Assembly (NCBI GenBank): GCA_025363815.1
Contig: JANYLB010000026.1
Span: 62,001 to 126,000 of the forward strand
DNA length: 64,000 bases
Direction of reading: 5' to 3'
From: Actinomycetes bacterium
Lineage (GTDB): Bacteria > Actinomycetota > Acidimicrobiia > IMCC26256 > JANYLB01
Shown: piece by piece, positions 52,712-61,638 of the stretch
How positions within the stretch are numbered: position 1 is the first letter of the stretch
Layout: every line of letters begins with the position of its first letter
Position numbers and translations under genes: made by a program
The notes under the pieces: model-generated
Seen by the model: only the letters and a program-made list of their open reading frames with translations
What the model was told of the DNA's origin: nothing
Databases searched by the model: none

Positions 52712-53428
52712 ATGACGGAACCGAGCGCGATCGAAGCGATCATCTTCGACTACGGCGGCGTGATCTCGAGCCCGCTCTTCCGCGGCATCGGCGACTTCGA
52801 AGCTGCCAGCGGCTATCCCCCGGGATCGCTTCTGCGCCTGCTCTTCGGTGAGGTGCATTACGTGGGCGTCGAAGGCCGGGCGGTTGCCGACAACCTCGGG
52901 GAACGTGCGAACCATGCCATCGAGGACCACGACTGGCACCGGCTCGAACGCGGCGAGATCGACTTCACCACCTATTTCGGTGGACTCGAGGCCCGCGCCC
53001 CCGAGATCCTCGGCGTCGAGCTCGACGTCGACGCCTACGGGCGATTCATGAGCTCCACCGCCATCGGGGTCCATTGGCCCGTGGTGCACCGCATCCGCGA
53101 GCTGAAAGCCGACGGCTTTGCGCTCGCGCTTCTCACCAACAACATCGCCGAGTTCGGCGAACATTGGAAGGCGACGTTCCCTCTCGAAGAGTTGTTCGAG
53201 ATCGTCGTCGACTCGAGCTCCGTAGGTATGCGAAAACCAGATCCGGCGATCTACCTGTTCACTCTGGACCAGCTCGGCGTGAAGCCCGAGGCGTCGGTGT
53301 TCATAGACGACAACGCTGACAACATCCGCGCCGCTCGCGACCTCGGCATGCAAACCGTGCACTTCGGCGAAGACCCGTGGGCCGCACTTGCCAAGCTCGA
53401 CGCGATCCTCCTCGCCAAAGTGCGCTAG
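52712..53428 (+). CDS. HAD family hydrolase
   Basis: A 238-residue HAD-superfamily hydrolase of the sEH-phosphatase-like group. Motif I is IIFDYGGVISS, motif II LLTNN, motif III RKPDPAIYLF and motif IV SVFIDDNADNIRAA. The second Asp of motif I (DxD) is Gly, as in the FDFGGV subgroup, where phosphatase activity is often weak or absent. Substrate unknown. Its stop overlaps that of pmbA (CTAG). Confidence 0.88.
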   Translation: MTEPSAIEAIIFDYGGVISSPLFRGIGDFEAASGYPPGSLLRLLFGEVHYVGVEGRAVADNLGERANHAIEDHDWHRLERGEIDFTTYFGGLEARAPEILGVELDVDAYGRFMSSTAIGVHWPVVHRIRELKADGFALALLTNNIAEFGEHWKATFPLEELFEIVVDSSSVGMRKPDPAIYLFTLDQLGVKPEASVFIDDNADNIRAARDLGMQTVHFGEDPWAALAKLDAILLAKVR

Positions 53429-54801
53429 TTCCCGCTCATCTGCATCTCGCCGATCACCAGCGTGATGCCGGCCGCGGCACCGGGGAGCCAGGTGAGGTCG
53501 CCGCCGATCTCGGCGATGGTGAGCAGGATCCGCGGCAACGTCGACGCGATGGTGATTTCGCGGACCGGCTCGGCAAAGGCGCCGTCGCGCACCATCAACC
53601 CTTCGGCGCCGACGGAAAAGTCACCGCTGACCGGATTCGTCCCCGAATGCAGTCCGCTCACCGACTGCACGAAAAGCGCGTCGGGCGTCGACGCGACGAT
53701 CTCGTCGAGGGTCCGGCGTCCTGGCGCGAGGTGCAATGCCCGCGCCCCGACACCCGGGGCCGACTTGAACCCACCCCGAACGGCGGAACCCGTCGTCGTA
53801 ACTCCCGAGCGACGCCCCGAGTACACGTTCTGCAGGAAACCCTGCAGAACACCGTCGACAATCAGGGCGTTGCGCCGAACCGGCACACCTTCGGCATCGT
53901 GGGTCGCCGCGCCGAAAGCGATCGGGTTGGTCGGGTCGTCGATCAGGTTCACCATCGGCGAGCCGACCTGCTCGCCCTCGCGCCCGAGAAACATCGACCG
54001 ACCCTTGGCGATCGCCTCGCCGTTCAAGGCCGAGCCGATGAGACCGAGGATCGAGCGACTCACCAGCGGGTCGAGAATCACGCACAGGCGCCGTGACGAT
54101 GGTTGCTTCGCGCCGAGCAACCGAGTGGAACGCAGCGCGGCGTCGCGCGCGGCACCCTCCACATCGAGATCGTCGGGAGTGCGAGCGACCGAGAACCCGG
54201 CTCCGGTCTGGGTGTCGTCTCGTTCTCCGGCCATCGCCGATGCGCTGACCGACGCCACGCACCTACGGCTGGTTGCCTCCACGCCGAGAGAGTTGGAGAC
54301 CGCGGCCTCGATGGCCGCGTCTCCGTAGTCGGCCGATTCGACCCCGCGCACACGACGGTCGGCCGCGAGCGTGAGCCGCTCCACCTCCAGAGCAAGAGCG
54401 ACCTTGTCGGCAACGGGAACCGAGAGCAACTCGTCACGCCAAAGATCCACAGCGGGCGCTTCGATGCCCGCGAAGTCGGTCGGCGCCGCGAGACCTGCAT
54501 GCTCGTCGGGCGCGCCAAAGATCGCGTTGTCTCGCGCTTCGGCGAGGGTGTCGGCCACGACCTCGGGCGCGAGTGATCCCGCCCACGCGTACCCCGTGCG
54601 GTTCTCGACAACGACGCGTACACCGACTCCGCCGATCTCGGCTACCGAAAGCGACTCGACGACTCCGGCGTACACCTTGACCTCGGTTTCGCGCGATCGC
54701 AGCGCGTACGCCTCGATCTGCTCGCCGGGTCTCGCTGCGCCTGCTATCTCCCGTGCTACCGAGAGTAGATCCACTCGCCTCGATACGAGCCGATCAGACA
54801 C
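53425..54801 (-). CDS. TldD/PmbA family protein (TldE-like)
   Basis: A 458-residue subunit of the TldD/TldE metalloprotease. The TldE/PmbA partner lacks the HExxxH site. It opens with the alpha/beta N-terminal domain and has conserved GGVGVRVVVENRTGYAW and SVSGLHSGTNPVSGDFSVGA near the C-terminus. The GTG at 54799-54801 overlaps the tldD stop by eight bases, so the two are coupled. The pair degrades unfolded peptides or trims RiPP precursors. Confidence 0.93.
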   Translation of the reverse strand: MSDRLVSRRVDLLSVAREIAGAARPGEQIEAYALRSRETEVKVYAGVVESLSVAEIGGVGVRVVVENRTGYAWAGSLAPEVVADTLAEARDNAIFGAPDEHAGLAAPTDFAGIEAPAVDLWRDELLSVPVADKVALALEVERLTLAADRRVRGVESADYGDAAIEAAVSNSLGVEATSRRCVASVSASAMAGERDDTQTGAGFSVARTPDDLDVEGAARDAALRSTRLLGAKQPSSRRLCVILDPLVSRSILGLIGSALNGEAIAKGRSMFLGREGEQVGSPMVNLIDDPTNPIAFGAATHDAEGVPVRRNALIVDGVLQGFLQNVYSGRRSGVTTTGSAVRGGFKSAPGVGARALHLAPGRRTLDEIVASTPDALFVQSVSGLHSGTNPVSGDFSVGAEGLMVRDGAFAEPVREITIASTLPRILLTIAEIGGDLTWLPGAAAGITLVIGEMQMSGN

Positions 54802-56194
54802 CGGCGGTCCCACCGACGGTCAACTCCGCGACTCTCAGGGTCGGTTGACCGGCGGAGACCGGTACGCCTTGGCCGTCCTTGCCACACGTTCCGGCCCACG
54901 TGTCGAAATCGGAACCGACCGCGTCGACCGAGCGCAACGCTTCAGGTCCGTTTCCGATCAGCTGCGCCGCCCGCACGGGTTCGGTGATCTCACCGTTCTC
55001 GATCATGTACGCCTCGGTTATACCGAATACAAAATCACCGGTCGCGGTGTTCACCTGGCCTCCGCCGAGGGCGACGCAATAGAGCCCGTACGGCGTCTGC
55101 GAGATGATGTCGTCGGGGTCTTCCTCGCCCGCGAGTAGATACGTGTTGGTCATCCGCACCATCGGAAGGTGCTGGTAGGTCTCCCGACGACCATTACCGC
55201 TCGACCCGCGCCCCTCCTTGGCCGCTCGCGTCAGGTCCCACATGTAGTCGGTCAGCACACCGTTCTCGATCAACACGTTGCGTTGGGCCGGTGTGCCCTC
55301 GTCATCTATCGCATAGGTACCCCACTCGCGTGCATAGGTACCGTCGTCGACGACCGTGACAAGCGGTGACGCCACCATCTCGCCCACCCGACCACCGAAC
55401 ACCGACGCATCCCGACCCACAAGGTCGGCCTCGAGGCCGTGACCGCACGCCTCGTGGAACAACACCCCGCCGGCGCCGCGCTTGAGCACCACGGCCAGCT
55501 TCCCCGACGGTGCCGGCCGGGCGCGGGCCGCGGTTAGCGCACGGCGCGCAGCGATCCGCGCGACTGCCTCGGGTGCGATCTCGTCGAACAGCTCGAAGCC
55601 GACCGACCGACCCGGTGCCTCGGTGCCCGTCTGCAACCCGGTGTCTGAGTCGGCGACGCAGTTCACGAGGAAGCGCGTACGCACCTGGTCATCGTCTGCG
55701 AGCAAGCCGTCGGAGTTGGCAACGAGAATTCGGCGTCGGGCGTCGGCGTAGGACGCACTCACCTGGCGGATCGTCTCGCTCTCGGTCCGGGCAGCATCGT
55801 CGGCCCGAGCGAGCAGATCGGCCTTAGCCGACTTCTCGACCGACTCGGGAAGCACCTCGACGTCGTGCGGGCGCGGCGCGTTTCGGCGCGTGAGCGCCAC
55901 AATGTTCGTCTTGCCTGCTTCTCCACGGGCCGCGGCCGCTGCGGCCTCGGCTGCATCTCGCAGGCCGTCTTCGCTGAGGTCGGCCGTGTGTGCGAACCCG
56001 GTGGTTCCTCCCCGCACGACTCGGATGCCGGCACCGCGTTCGCGTCCGGAGACCATCTCTTCGACCCGTCGGTCGTCGAGTCTGGCCGCGGTAGTGCGGC
56101 GGTCTTCGACGAAGACCTCTGCGAAGTCGCCACCGTTGCGCAGCGCCGCTCGCAGCGTGCGATCGAGAACGGTCTCGTCGACTAGTTGCGTCAC
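54794..56194 (-). CDS. tldD: TldD metalloprotease, catalytic subunit
   Basis: A 466-residue zinc protease. The HExxxH motif is HEACGH at 247-252 (FHEACGHGLEAD). The C-terminal region has the conserved TGDFVFGITEAYMIENGEI segment. It forms a heterodimer with the following PmbA/TldE-like protein. GTG at 56192-56194 with GGAGG eight bases upstream is the start; a longer upstream ORF is out of family. No peptide precursor gene is visible nearby. Confidence 0.95.
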   Translation of the reverse strand: MTQLVDETVLDRTLRAALRNGGDFAEVFVEDRRTTAARLDDRRVEEMVSGRERGAGIRVVRGGTTGFAHTADLSEDGLRDAAEAAAAAARGEAGKTNIVALTRRNAPRPHDVEVLPESVEKSAKADLLARADDAARTESETIRQVSASYADARRRILVANSDGLLADDDQVRTRFLVNCVADSDTGLQTGTEAPGRSVGFELFDEIAPEAVARIAARRALTAARARPAPSGKLAVVLKRGAGGVLFHEACGHGLEADLVGRDASVFGGRVGEMVASPLVTVVDDGTYAREWGTYAIDDEGTPAQRNVLIENGVLTDYMWDLTRAAKEGRGSSGNGRRETYQHLPMVRMTNTYLLAGEEDPDDIISQTPYGLYCVALGGGQVNTATGDFVFGITEAYMIENGEITEPVRAAQLIGNGPEALRSVDAVGSDFDTWAGTCGKDGQGVPVSAGQPTLRVAELTVGGTAGV

Positions 56195-56335
56195 CGGTCC
56201 TCCAGGGTATGAGAGCGGGGTTTGAGCCAAACAGGGTCCGCGGATCAACCGATCCGGAGCGACAGAAAGTCCCGAGACACGAACTCGGCATGGCTCGAAG
56301 TGCTCGGGCCGCGAAGGGCTGCGTATCGTAGGTCG

Positions 56336-56737
56336 ATGCCCGCTACCTCGCCGCTCCGTCTCGAGCCGGGATGCACCGCCTTCATCGAGATGATCGTCAC
56401 CCACAGCGATACGGCGAGCGCGCTGCGAACCGGGGATGTAGCGGTGCTGGGAACGCCTGCGATCGTGCGCCTCGCAGAGGAAGCGTCGGTCGCCGCTATC
56501 AACGGCCGGCTCGCGCCAGGAACCACCACGGTCGGTCACCGAGTGCAGATGGATCACCTCGCGCCGACACCGGTCGGAGCAGGAGTGCGCGCCGAGGCGC
56601 TGCTCGAATCGGTCGAAGGTCGACGCCTCACCTTCCGGATCTCGGTGAGCGACAGCCATGGTCTCGTCGCAGCCGGACGCATAACCCGGGTGGTGGTCGA
56701 ACGCGACCGGTTCCTCGAGAAGGCCGCCGGCAGCTAG
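56336..56737 (+). CDS. Hotdog-fold thioesterase (FlK-like)
   Basis: A 133-residue hotdog protein. LGTPAIVRLAEEASVAAINGRL is the long helix region and GHRVQMDHLAPTPVGAGVRAEA the following strands. Thr and His in the first part (AGTTTVGHRVQMDH and VTHSDTASA) match the pattern of fluoroacetyl-CoA thioesterase-like enzymes. The substrate is not known. The next gene, of unknown function, is 22 bases later. Confidence 0.85.
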   Translation: MPATSPLRLEPGCTAFIEMIVTHSDTASALRTGDVAVLGTPAIVRLAEEASVAAINGRLAPGTTTVGHRVQMDHLAPTPVGAGVRAEALLESVEGRRLTFRISVSDSHGLVAAGRITRVVVERDRFLEKAAGS

Positions 56738-56759
56738 GCAGGGAACTAGCGTCGAGTGG

Positions 56760-57350
56760 GTGAGCACGGCCGAGCCACCCGACGAGCCGGCGCGTCCGGG
56801 CGCTGCTGATGCCTCGGCCGACACCTGGTCCGCGCTGACGACAGGGGCCGTCGCTCCACCGCCCCCTTCCGACCTGTTGCCCGGCGCGCCCGGCGCCTGG
56901 ATCGCTGATCCTCCCAAGCCGAAGCGAAAACTGACGTGGCTCTGGGTTCTCTTGGGCGTGCTGGGCATCATCACGGCTCTCGTCGTCGTCGCGGTGGTGC
57001 TGTTTGTTCGCACGCTCACCGGCCCCATAGATGCGGCCAACAGGGCCCTCGTGCAGATCAAGGCCCATCACTACCCCGCCGCCTACCGACTCGCGTGTTC
57101 CGAGGATCGTCGGAACTACTCCGAGAAGCAGTACGAGCAGGCGTTCATCGACGCAACCACTCAACAGGGACAGATCAAGAGCTACGACGTCAACTACGCC
57201 AGCATCAACGGTGCCAAGGCCGAGGTTCGCTTCAACATCGAGTTCGTCGGCAGCGGCACCGTCCGCTACGAAGCCAGCGCGCAGAAGGAGAACGGCCACT
57301 GGCGGGTGTGCCTGCTGGCGCCTGATCGCGGCGCGGCGCTGACTCGTTAG
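56760..57350 (+). CDS. Membrane-anchored DUF4878-like protein
   Basis: A 196-residue protein. A Pro/Ala-rich cytoplasmic N-terminus is followed by one membrane segment (LWVLLGVLGIITALVVVAVVLFV) and an extracytoplasmic NTF2-like domain with AYRLACSEDRRNYSEKQYEQAF and the ending WRVCLLAPDRG. It resembles DUF4878-type actinobacterial proteins of unknown function. GTG at 56760. Its stop is shared (TTAG) with the following convergent gene. Confidence 0.75.
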   Translation: MSTAEPPDEPARPGAADASADTWSALTTGAVAPPPPSDLLPGAPGAWIADPPKPKRKLTWLWVLLGVLGIITALVVVAVVLFVRTLTGPIDAANRALVQIKAHHYPAAYRLACSEDRRNYSEKQYEQAFIDATTQQGQIKSYDVNYASINGAKAEVRFNIEFVGSGTVRYEASAQKENGHWRVCLLAPDRGAALTR

Positions 57351-58177
57351 ACGGCTGCTTCGACGGCGTCAACGCGGTCGAGGAACTCTGAGAGCGCGGC
57401 GATCCACGCGTCGGGGTTCTCGAACTGCGGCGAATGGCCGGCGTCGGGAATCACCACGAGACGGGCACCGGGGATGGTCTCGGCCATGTCCCGAGAATCG
57501 CGGATGAACGGCTTGTCCTGATCGCCGACGATCACGAGCGTCGGGCAGTCGACGGCGGAGAGCGACGCGAGCTGCTGCGGCTGATGGGCCATGTCACGCG
57601 CCATCGCGCACCACATCACGACCGACAGCGCTCCCCACTTCGCGTCCTGGAACTCCTGGTAGCCGGCGCGCCCCTCCAACAGCTGCTGGTAGGCAGGAGT
57701 ATCGAGGACGGGCGAGGAGTCGAGGAGCTCTTTCAGCGCCGCCTTCCCCTCCGCCAGGCCGTACTCCGCAGCACCGTCGATGAGATCGGGATCGAGGCCG
57801 AAAACCGGCCCCGACGAAGTGTCCATCAACACGAGGGCCTCGATCCGTCCGGGCGCCTCGAGAACCGCCCGCCGAACCGTCATCCCGCCCATCGAGTGCC
57901 CGAGGAGCCGGAACCGATCGAGGCCGCAGGCATCGGCAACCGTGAGCACATCGGCGGCGAGGCGGTCAAGGGAGTACGCGGCCACGTCGTCGGGCCCGTC
58001 ACTCTCACCATGGCCCCGATGATCGAACGTCACGACCCTGGCCCGTCGGGCGAGCGCGGTGACATGATCGGAGAAGTCTTCCTTCGCGCCGCCGAACCCG
58101 TGCACCAGCACGAGCCCCGGTCCTTCCCCCTCGACCCCGACCTCGAGACCCACTCCATCGTCGGTCGTGACCCGCAC
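57347..58177 (-). CDS. Alpha/beta hydrolase
   Basis: A 276-residue alpha/beta hydrolase with Ser nucleophile (LLGHSMGGMTV), oxyanion region VLVHGFGGAKEDF, acid VGDQDKPFIRD and His DAGHSPQFENP. Layout resembles enol-lactone and esterase-type hydrolases. The GTG at 58175-58177 has a GGAGG site five bases upstream. It is convergent with the DUF4878 gene and divergent from the flippase-like gene. Confidence 0.87.
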   Translation of the reverse strand: MRVTTDDGVGLEVGVEGEGPGLVLVHGFGGAKEDFSDHVTALARRARVVTFDHRGHGESDGPDDVAAYSLDRLAADVLTVADACGLDRFRLLGHSMGGMTVRRAVLEAPGRIEALVLMDTSSGPVFGLDPDLIDGAAEYGLAEGKAALKELLDSSPVLDTPAYQQLLEGRAGYQEFQDAKWGALSVVMWCAMARDMAHQPQQLASLSAVDCPTLVIVGDQDKPFIRDSRDMAETIPGARLVVIPDAGHSPQFENPDAWIAALSEFLDRVDAVEAAV

Positions 58178-58274
58178 GGTTGCCTCCAGTGAGACGAGCT
58201 GCTGACCCCTACATCGTGTCCGATGCGGGTTGGGAAGGCCAACAACCGGCCGTTCGGCCCCGTAGGCTGAGGTC

Positions 58275-59276
58275 ATGGCCGCAACCGACACGGCGGAGAA
58301 CGCCGCCGCCGGTCGACCCAGGCGGCGGTGGGTGCTGCCGCTCCGAATCGGCGTGAGCCTCGCGCTCCTCGCGGTGCTCGTCTGGAAGATGAACTTCGAC
58401 ACCATGCTGCCGCGGCAGCGGCACATCTCTACCGTGGCCTGGCTCGTGGCCGCGGTCGGCACCGCGCTTATCGGGATCGTCCTCTCGGCCTGGCGGTGGC
58501 AACAGGTTCTCGCGGTGTTCGACATGCCGATCCGACTCCGGATCCTGGTCTCGCACTACCTCGCCGGGCAGTTCGTCGGCAACGTGCTGCCGTCGACGAT
58601 CGGCGGAGACGTGTTACGCGTCAGCCGCGGCGCGAAGTCGACCGGTTCGAGCAGCACCGCGTTTGCGTCGGTCGCCCTGGAACGCCTCACCGGATTCGTA
58701 GCGCTCCCGCTCATCTGCTTCATCGGGTTCGCGCTCGAACCGTCGCTCCTCGAGGAGCGGGGCGCTTGGATCGCGCTGGCGATCTCGTTGGGAACGCTCG
58801 TTGCACTGGGGGTGATCCTCGTGCTCGCTGCGAGCCCCCGACTCGCCGGTCGGTTCAAGGATCACGACAACTGGATGCGCTTCATGGGCGCGGTGCACAT
58901 CGGTGTCCATCGCCTCCGTCGCCGGCCCCACCTCGTGGGCGCGGTGCTCGGCACAGCCGTGATCTACCAGGCCTCGACCGTTCTCACGGTCTGGCTCGCG
59001 ACCCGCGCGCTGAACGTATCGGTTCCCACTGCTGCGGTCATCGCGTTCGTCCCCGCCGTTGCCATGGCGCAGGTGATCCCCATCTCGGTAGGAGGATTCG
59101 GCGTGAGGGAGGGAATGCTGACGCTCTTCCTAACTCCCCTCGGAGTGTCGACCGGAAAGGCGGTAGGAATCGGGTTGCTCTGGTACTTCATCATGCTGGT
59201 CGTGAGTCTCGCCGGAGCCCCCGCGTTCGCCGTCGGCAATCGGCGCGCCGCCAAACCGATCGGCTCGCCGCGATGA
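58275..59276 (+). CDS. Flippase-like membrane protein (UPF0104/LPG synthase TM family)
   Basis: A 333-residue protein with about eight membrane segments, of the lysylphosphatidylglycerol-synthase TM (AglD-like) family. Characteristic segments are SHYLAGQFVGNVLPSTIGGD and VGGFGVREGM. There is no catalytic synthase domain. Such proteins may move lipids or help glycolipid synthesis. Its stop overlaps the next gene start as ATGA, so the two are coupled. Confidence 0.9.
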   Translation: MAATDTAENAAAGRPRRRWVLPLRIGVSLALLAVLVWKMNFDTMLPRQRHISTVAWLVAAVGTALIGIVLSAWRWQQVLAVFDMPIRLRILVSHYLAGQFVGNVLPSTIGGDVLRVSRGAKSTGSSSTAFASVALERLTGFVALPLICFIGFALEPSLLEERGAWIALAISLGTLVALGVILVLAASPRLAGRFKDHDNWMRFMGAVHIGVHRLRRRPHLVGAVLGTAVIYQASTVLTVWLATRALNVSVPTAAVIAFVPAVAMAQVIPISVGGFGVREGMLTLFLTPLGVSTGKAVGIGLLWYFIMLVVSLAGAPAFAVGNRRAAKPIGSPR

Positions 59277-60088
59277 CCGCGCATTTCGCGACAACCCAAC
59301 GGTCACGGACCCGGCGCCCTGGCGGGAAACGACTTCGCGACGGCGTCTTCATCTACTGGTGGGTGGAGATCGCGATGATCCTCGCCTTCTACGTCGTGTA
59401 CTCCGCGGTGCGGAACGCACAAGCAAGCGACGCGGTGTTGGCACTCAGCCACGCTCGCAATCTGATCCACTGGCAACGCGAGCTCGGCATCTACCACGAA
59501 AAGACCCTGCAGCATTGGGCGTTGCACGTTCGGCCACTCGTGATTGCGATGAACTACGCGTACGGGTCCCTGCACTTCATCGTCACGATCGGTGTCGGTG
59601 TCTATCTGTTCCGCAGATGGTCCGACGACTACCCGCGCTGGCGCAATACCCTCGGAATCACCACCGCGATCGCGCTCATCGGCTTCTACACCTGGCCCCT
59701 GATGCCGCCGCGCCTGCTGCCCTCGAGCTACGGCTTCATCGACACGCTCGCCAGGTACCCGACTCTCTGGTCGTTCAACTCCGGTCAGATGAGCAAGCTG
59801 TCGAACCAGTACGCGGCGATGCCGAGCGTTCACTGCGCCTGGTCGTTGTTCTGCGCGTGCGCACTCGTGCCGCGGCTCAAGCACCGCTGGGCCAAGGTGC
59901 TGGCCGGCCTGTATCCCGTGCTCACCGTCACCGCAATCGTGCTCACCGCCAACCACTACTTCCTCGACGCGATCGGCGGGTTCGTGATCTTCGGTATCGG
60001 CTACACGGGCGGGCGCGTCTTCACGCGAGCCGGTCGGGGCCCGGCGATCGATCCCCCGGTCCGACCAGTGGCGCCTGTTCCCGTCTGA
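59273..60088 (+). CDS. PAP2 superfamily protein (inositol-phosphotransferase-like)
   Basis: A 271-residue membrane protein of the PAP2_3/Aur1 class. The catalytic phosphatase-type motifs are NQYAAMPSVHCAWSLF (first His) and LTANHYFLDAIGGF (second His and Asp). About six membrane segments. It may transfer or remove phosphate headgroups from lipids such as inositol-containing ones. Coupled to the flippase-like gene upstream. Confidence 0.88.
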   Translation: MTAHFATTQRSRTRRPGGKRLRDGVFIYWWVEIAMILAFYVVYSAVRNAQASDAVLALSHARNLIHWQRELGIYHEKTLQHWALHVRPLVIAMNYAYGSLHFIVTIGVGVYLFRRWSDDYPRWRNTLGITTAIALIGFYTWPLMPPRLLPSSYGFIDTLARYPTLWSFNSGQMSKLSNQYAAMPSVHCAWSLFCACALVPRLKHRWAKVLAGLYPVLTVTAIVLTANHYFLDAIGGFVIFGIGYTGGRVFTRAGRGPAIDPPVRPVAPVPV

Positions 60089-60091
60089 GTG

Positions 60092-60976
60092 TCAGGCCTT
60101 ACGGTCGGCAACGAGTCGCAGGATGCTCTCCCGCACGGCGCGGTCCGCAAGTGACAGGTGCGCGTCGCGTGCAGTCACGAGCGCCAGTCGGCGGGGTGGC
60201 ATATCGGCCATGGGGAAGGTGCGCAGCCCCGCGAGTTCGGGCGGAATCGCGGTCTCGGGGAGCACCGACACCCCTCCGTGAGCGGCGACGAGGTCGGCGA
60301 TGAGCCGAACCCCTTCGACCTCGACCGGAACCTCCAGCACCACTCCCGCGGCGCGAGCCGCTGCTTCGATCTCGATCCGGAGCGGGTTGTTCGAGGGCGG
60401 GAGGACGAGCGGGAGCTCGGCGAGCGCGGCGATCGGCACCGGCGGGGCCGGAAGCGGCGTGCCCCAAGGCGCGATGCCAACCAGCGACTCTTCGAGAAGG
60501 TGCTCGATGACGAGGTTCCGATCAACGATCGGCTCGGTCACCACCGCTTGCGCCAGCTCGTGGGCGAGCACCTCGGCCGCGAGTCGCTCCGAGGCCCCCT
60601 CGGTGATCCGCAACCGCACCCCGGGGGCTCGGGACCTGAGGTCGGTGACGAGTGCCGGGGCGATCCAACGGCTGGCTGTACCGACCGTGCCGAGCGTGGC
60701 CGTGCCCCGCTGGAGGCCCTGAAGCATCGAGAGGTCGTCGCGCAGGGCATCGAGCTCACGGTGAATCCGGCGGGCCCGTTCGATCACAGCCTGGCCGCAT
60801 TCGGTGGGCCGAGCACCACGTCGGGTTCGGGTCAGCAGCTCGACGCCGAGCTCCTCCTCGAGCTGGCGCATCTGCTCCGACACGTTCGACTGGACGGTGC
60901 TCAATCTGTCGGCTGCGGCCGTGAAGGAGCCCTCTTCCTCGATCGCGACCAGGGTGTCGAGGTGACGAAGATCCAC
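60092..60976 (-). CDS. LysR family transcriptional regulator
   Basis: A 294-residue LysR regulator. The HTH is LVAIEEEGSFTAAADRLSTVQSNVSEQ with a following ELGVELLTRTRRGARPTE, and the C-terminal effector domain shows the usual alpha/beta plan (GTVGTASRWIAPALV, SVLPETAIPPELAGL). The GTG at 60974-60976 is preceded by AGGAAGGG; an ATG six codons further up is possible. Convergent with the PAP2 gene and divergent from whiB. Confidence 0.9.
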   Translation of the reverse strand: MDLRHLDTLVAIEEEGSFTAAADRLSTVQSNVSEQMRQLEEELGVELLTRTRRGARPTECGQAVIERARRIHRELDALRDDLSMLQGLQRGTATLGTVGTASRWIAPALVTDLRSRAPGVRLRITEGASERLAAEVLAHELAQAVVTEPIVDRNLVIEHLLEESLVGIAPWGTPLPAPPVPIAALAELPLVLPPSNNPLRIEIEAAARAAGVVLEVPVEVEGVRLIADLVAAHGGVSVLPETAIPPELAGLRTFPMADMPPRRLALVTARDAHLSLADRAVRESILRLVADRKA

Positions 60977-61046
60977 AGATATCCCTTCCTGCACCTACCG
61001 GACTGACCACAGGTGGAGTCCCGAGGGCCCGTCCGGTGATACTACT

Positions 61047-61061
61047 ATCTCTTTTGAAGAT
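61047..61061. promoter_or_regulatory. LysR-type inverted repeat (ATC-N9-GAT)
   Basis: ATC at 61047-61049 and GAT at 61059-61061 with nine bases between form the loose T-N11-A box used by LysR proteins. It lies 70 bases upstream of the lysR start and 163 bases before whiB, in an AT-rich patch. It is a candidate autoregulatory site. The rest of 60977-61223 holds no gene. Confidence 0.35.
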
Positions 61062-61223
61062 GGAACCCATCGTTATGAACTGTTGGACAGATTACGCGCC
61101 ACGGTGTTCGATAGTGGAGGTTGCAGGAATCGGGGGGTCGGTATCCCCCCACCGGCTCCCCGATCTCCTCCCACCCCTCTCTCCCACCCGCTCCTCCCAC
61201 GGTGCCCCTTCCCGGAGGCTGTG

Positions 61224-61571
61224 ATGGCCGTAGAAAACATTTCGAGTCTCGTGTTCACCGGGCCCCTGGCCTGGACAGCTGACGCCTCCTGCGAGGGCGA
61301 GACGCCGCTGTATTTCGCTCCCCCTGGAGAGCGCCCCGAGGCACGGACCGTCCGTGAGACCCAGGCACGGGCGATCTGCCTCGCCTGCGCCGCGCTCGAG
61401 CCATGCCGCTCATGGGCTCGGGAACGGCGCGAGTACGGCTTCTGGGGCGGCGAGTCCGAAGAGGACCGCGCCGCAGCCGGCTTCAGGGTCGACATGCCGG
61501 TCGGACGGGTGGCTCGCTACCCGAAGGGCAACGGTCGCCCGGTGCAGCCCCGCGCTCCCCGCGTCGCCTGA
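61224..61571 (+). CDS. WhiB family transcriptional regulator
   Basis: A 115-residue actinobacterial Fe-S regulator. Four Cys ligate a 4Fe-4S cluster: Cys23 (DASCEGE), Cys52, Cys55 and Cys61 (CLACAALEPC). The G(V/I)WGG turn appears as YGFWGGES, and a basic tail follows (PKGNGRPVQPRAPRVA). The ATG at 61224 has a GGAGG site. It is 652 bases from no related sigma factor, so the partner is unknown. Confidence 0.93.
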   Translation: MAVENISSLVFTGPLAWTADASCEGETPLYFAPPGERPEARTVRETQARAICLACAALEPCRSWARERREYGFWGGESEEDRAAAGFRVDMPVGRVARYPKGNGRPVQPRAPRVA

Positions 61572-61638
61572 GCGTCTTCTCGCTCGCATAGTCTCCGATC
61601 TGCAGTCCGGCCTCCTCGGCGTTCGGCGGAAGGGACTC

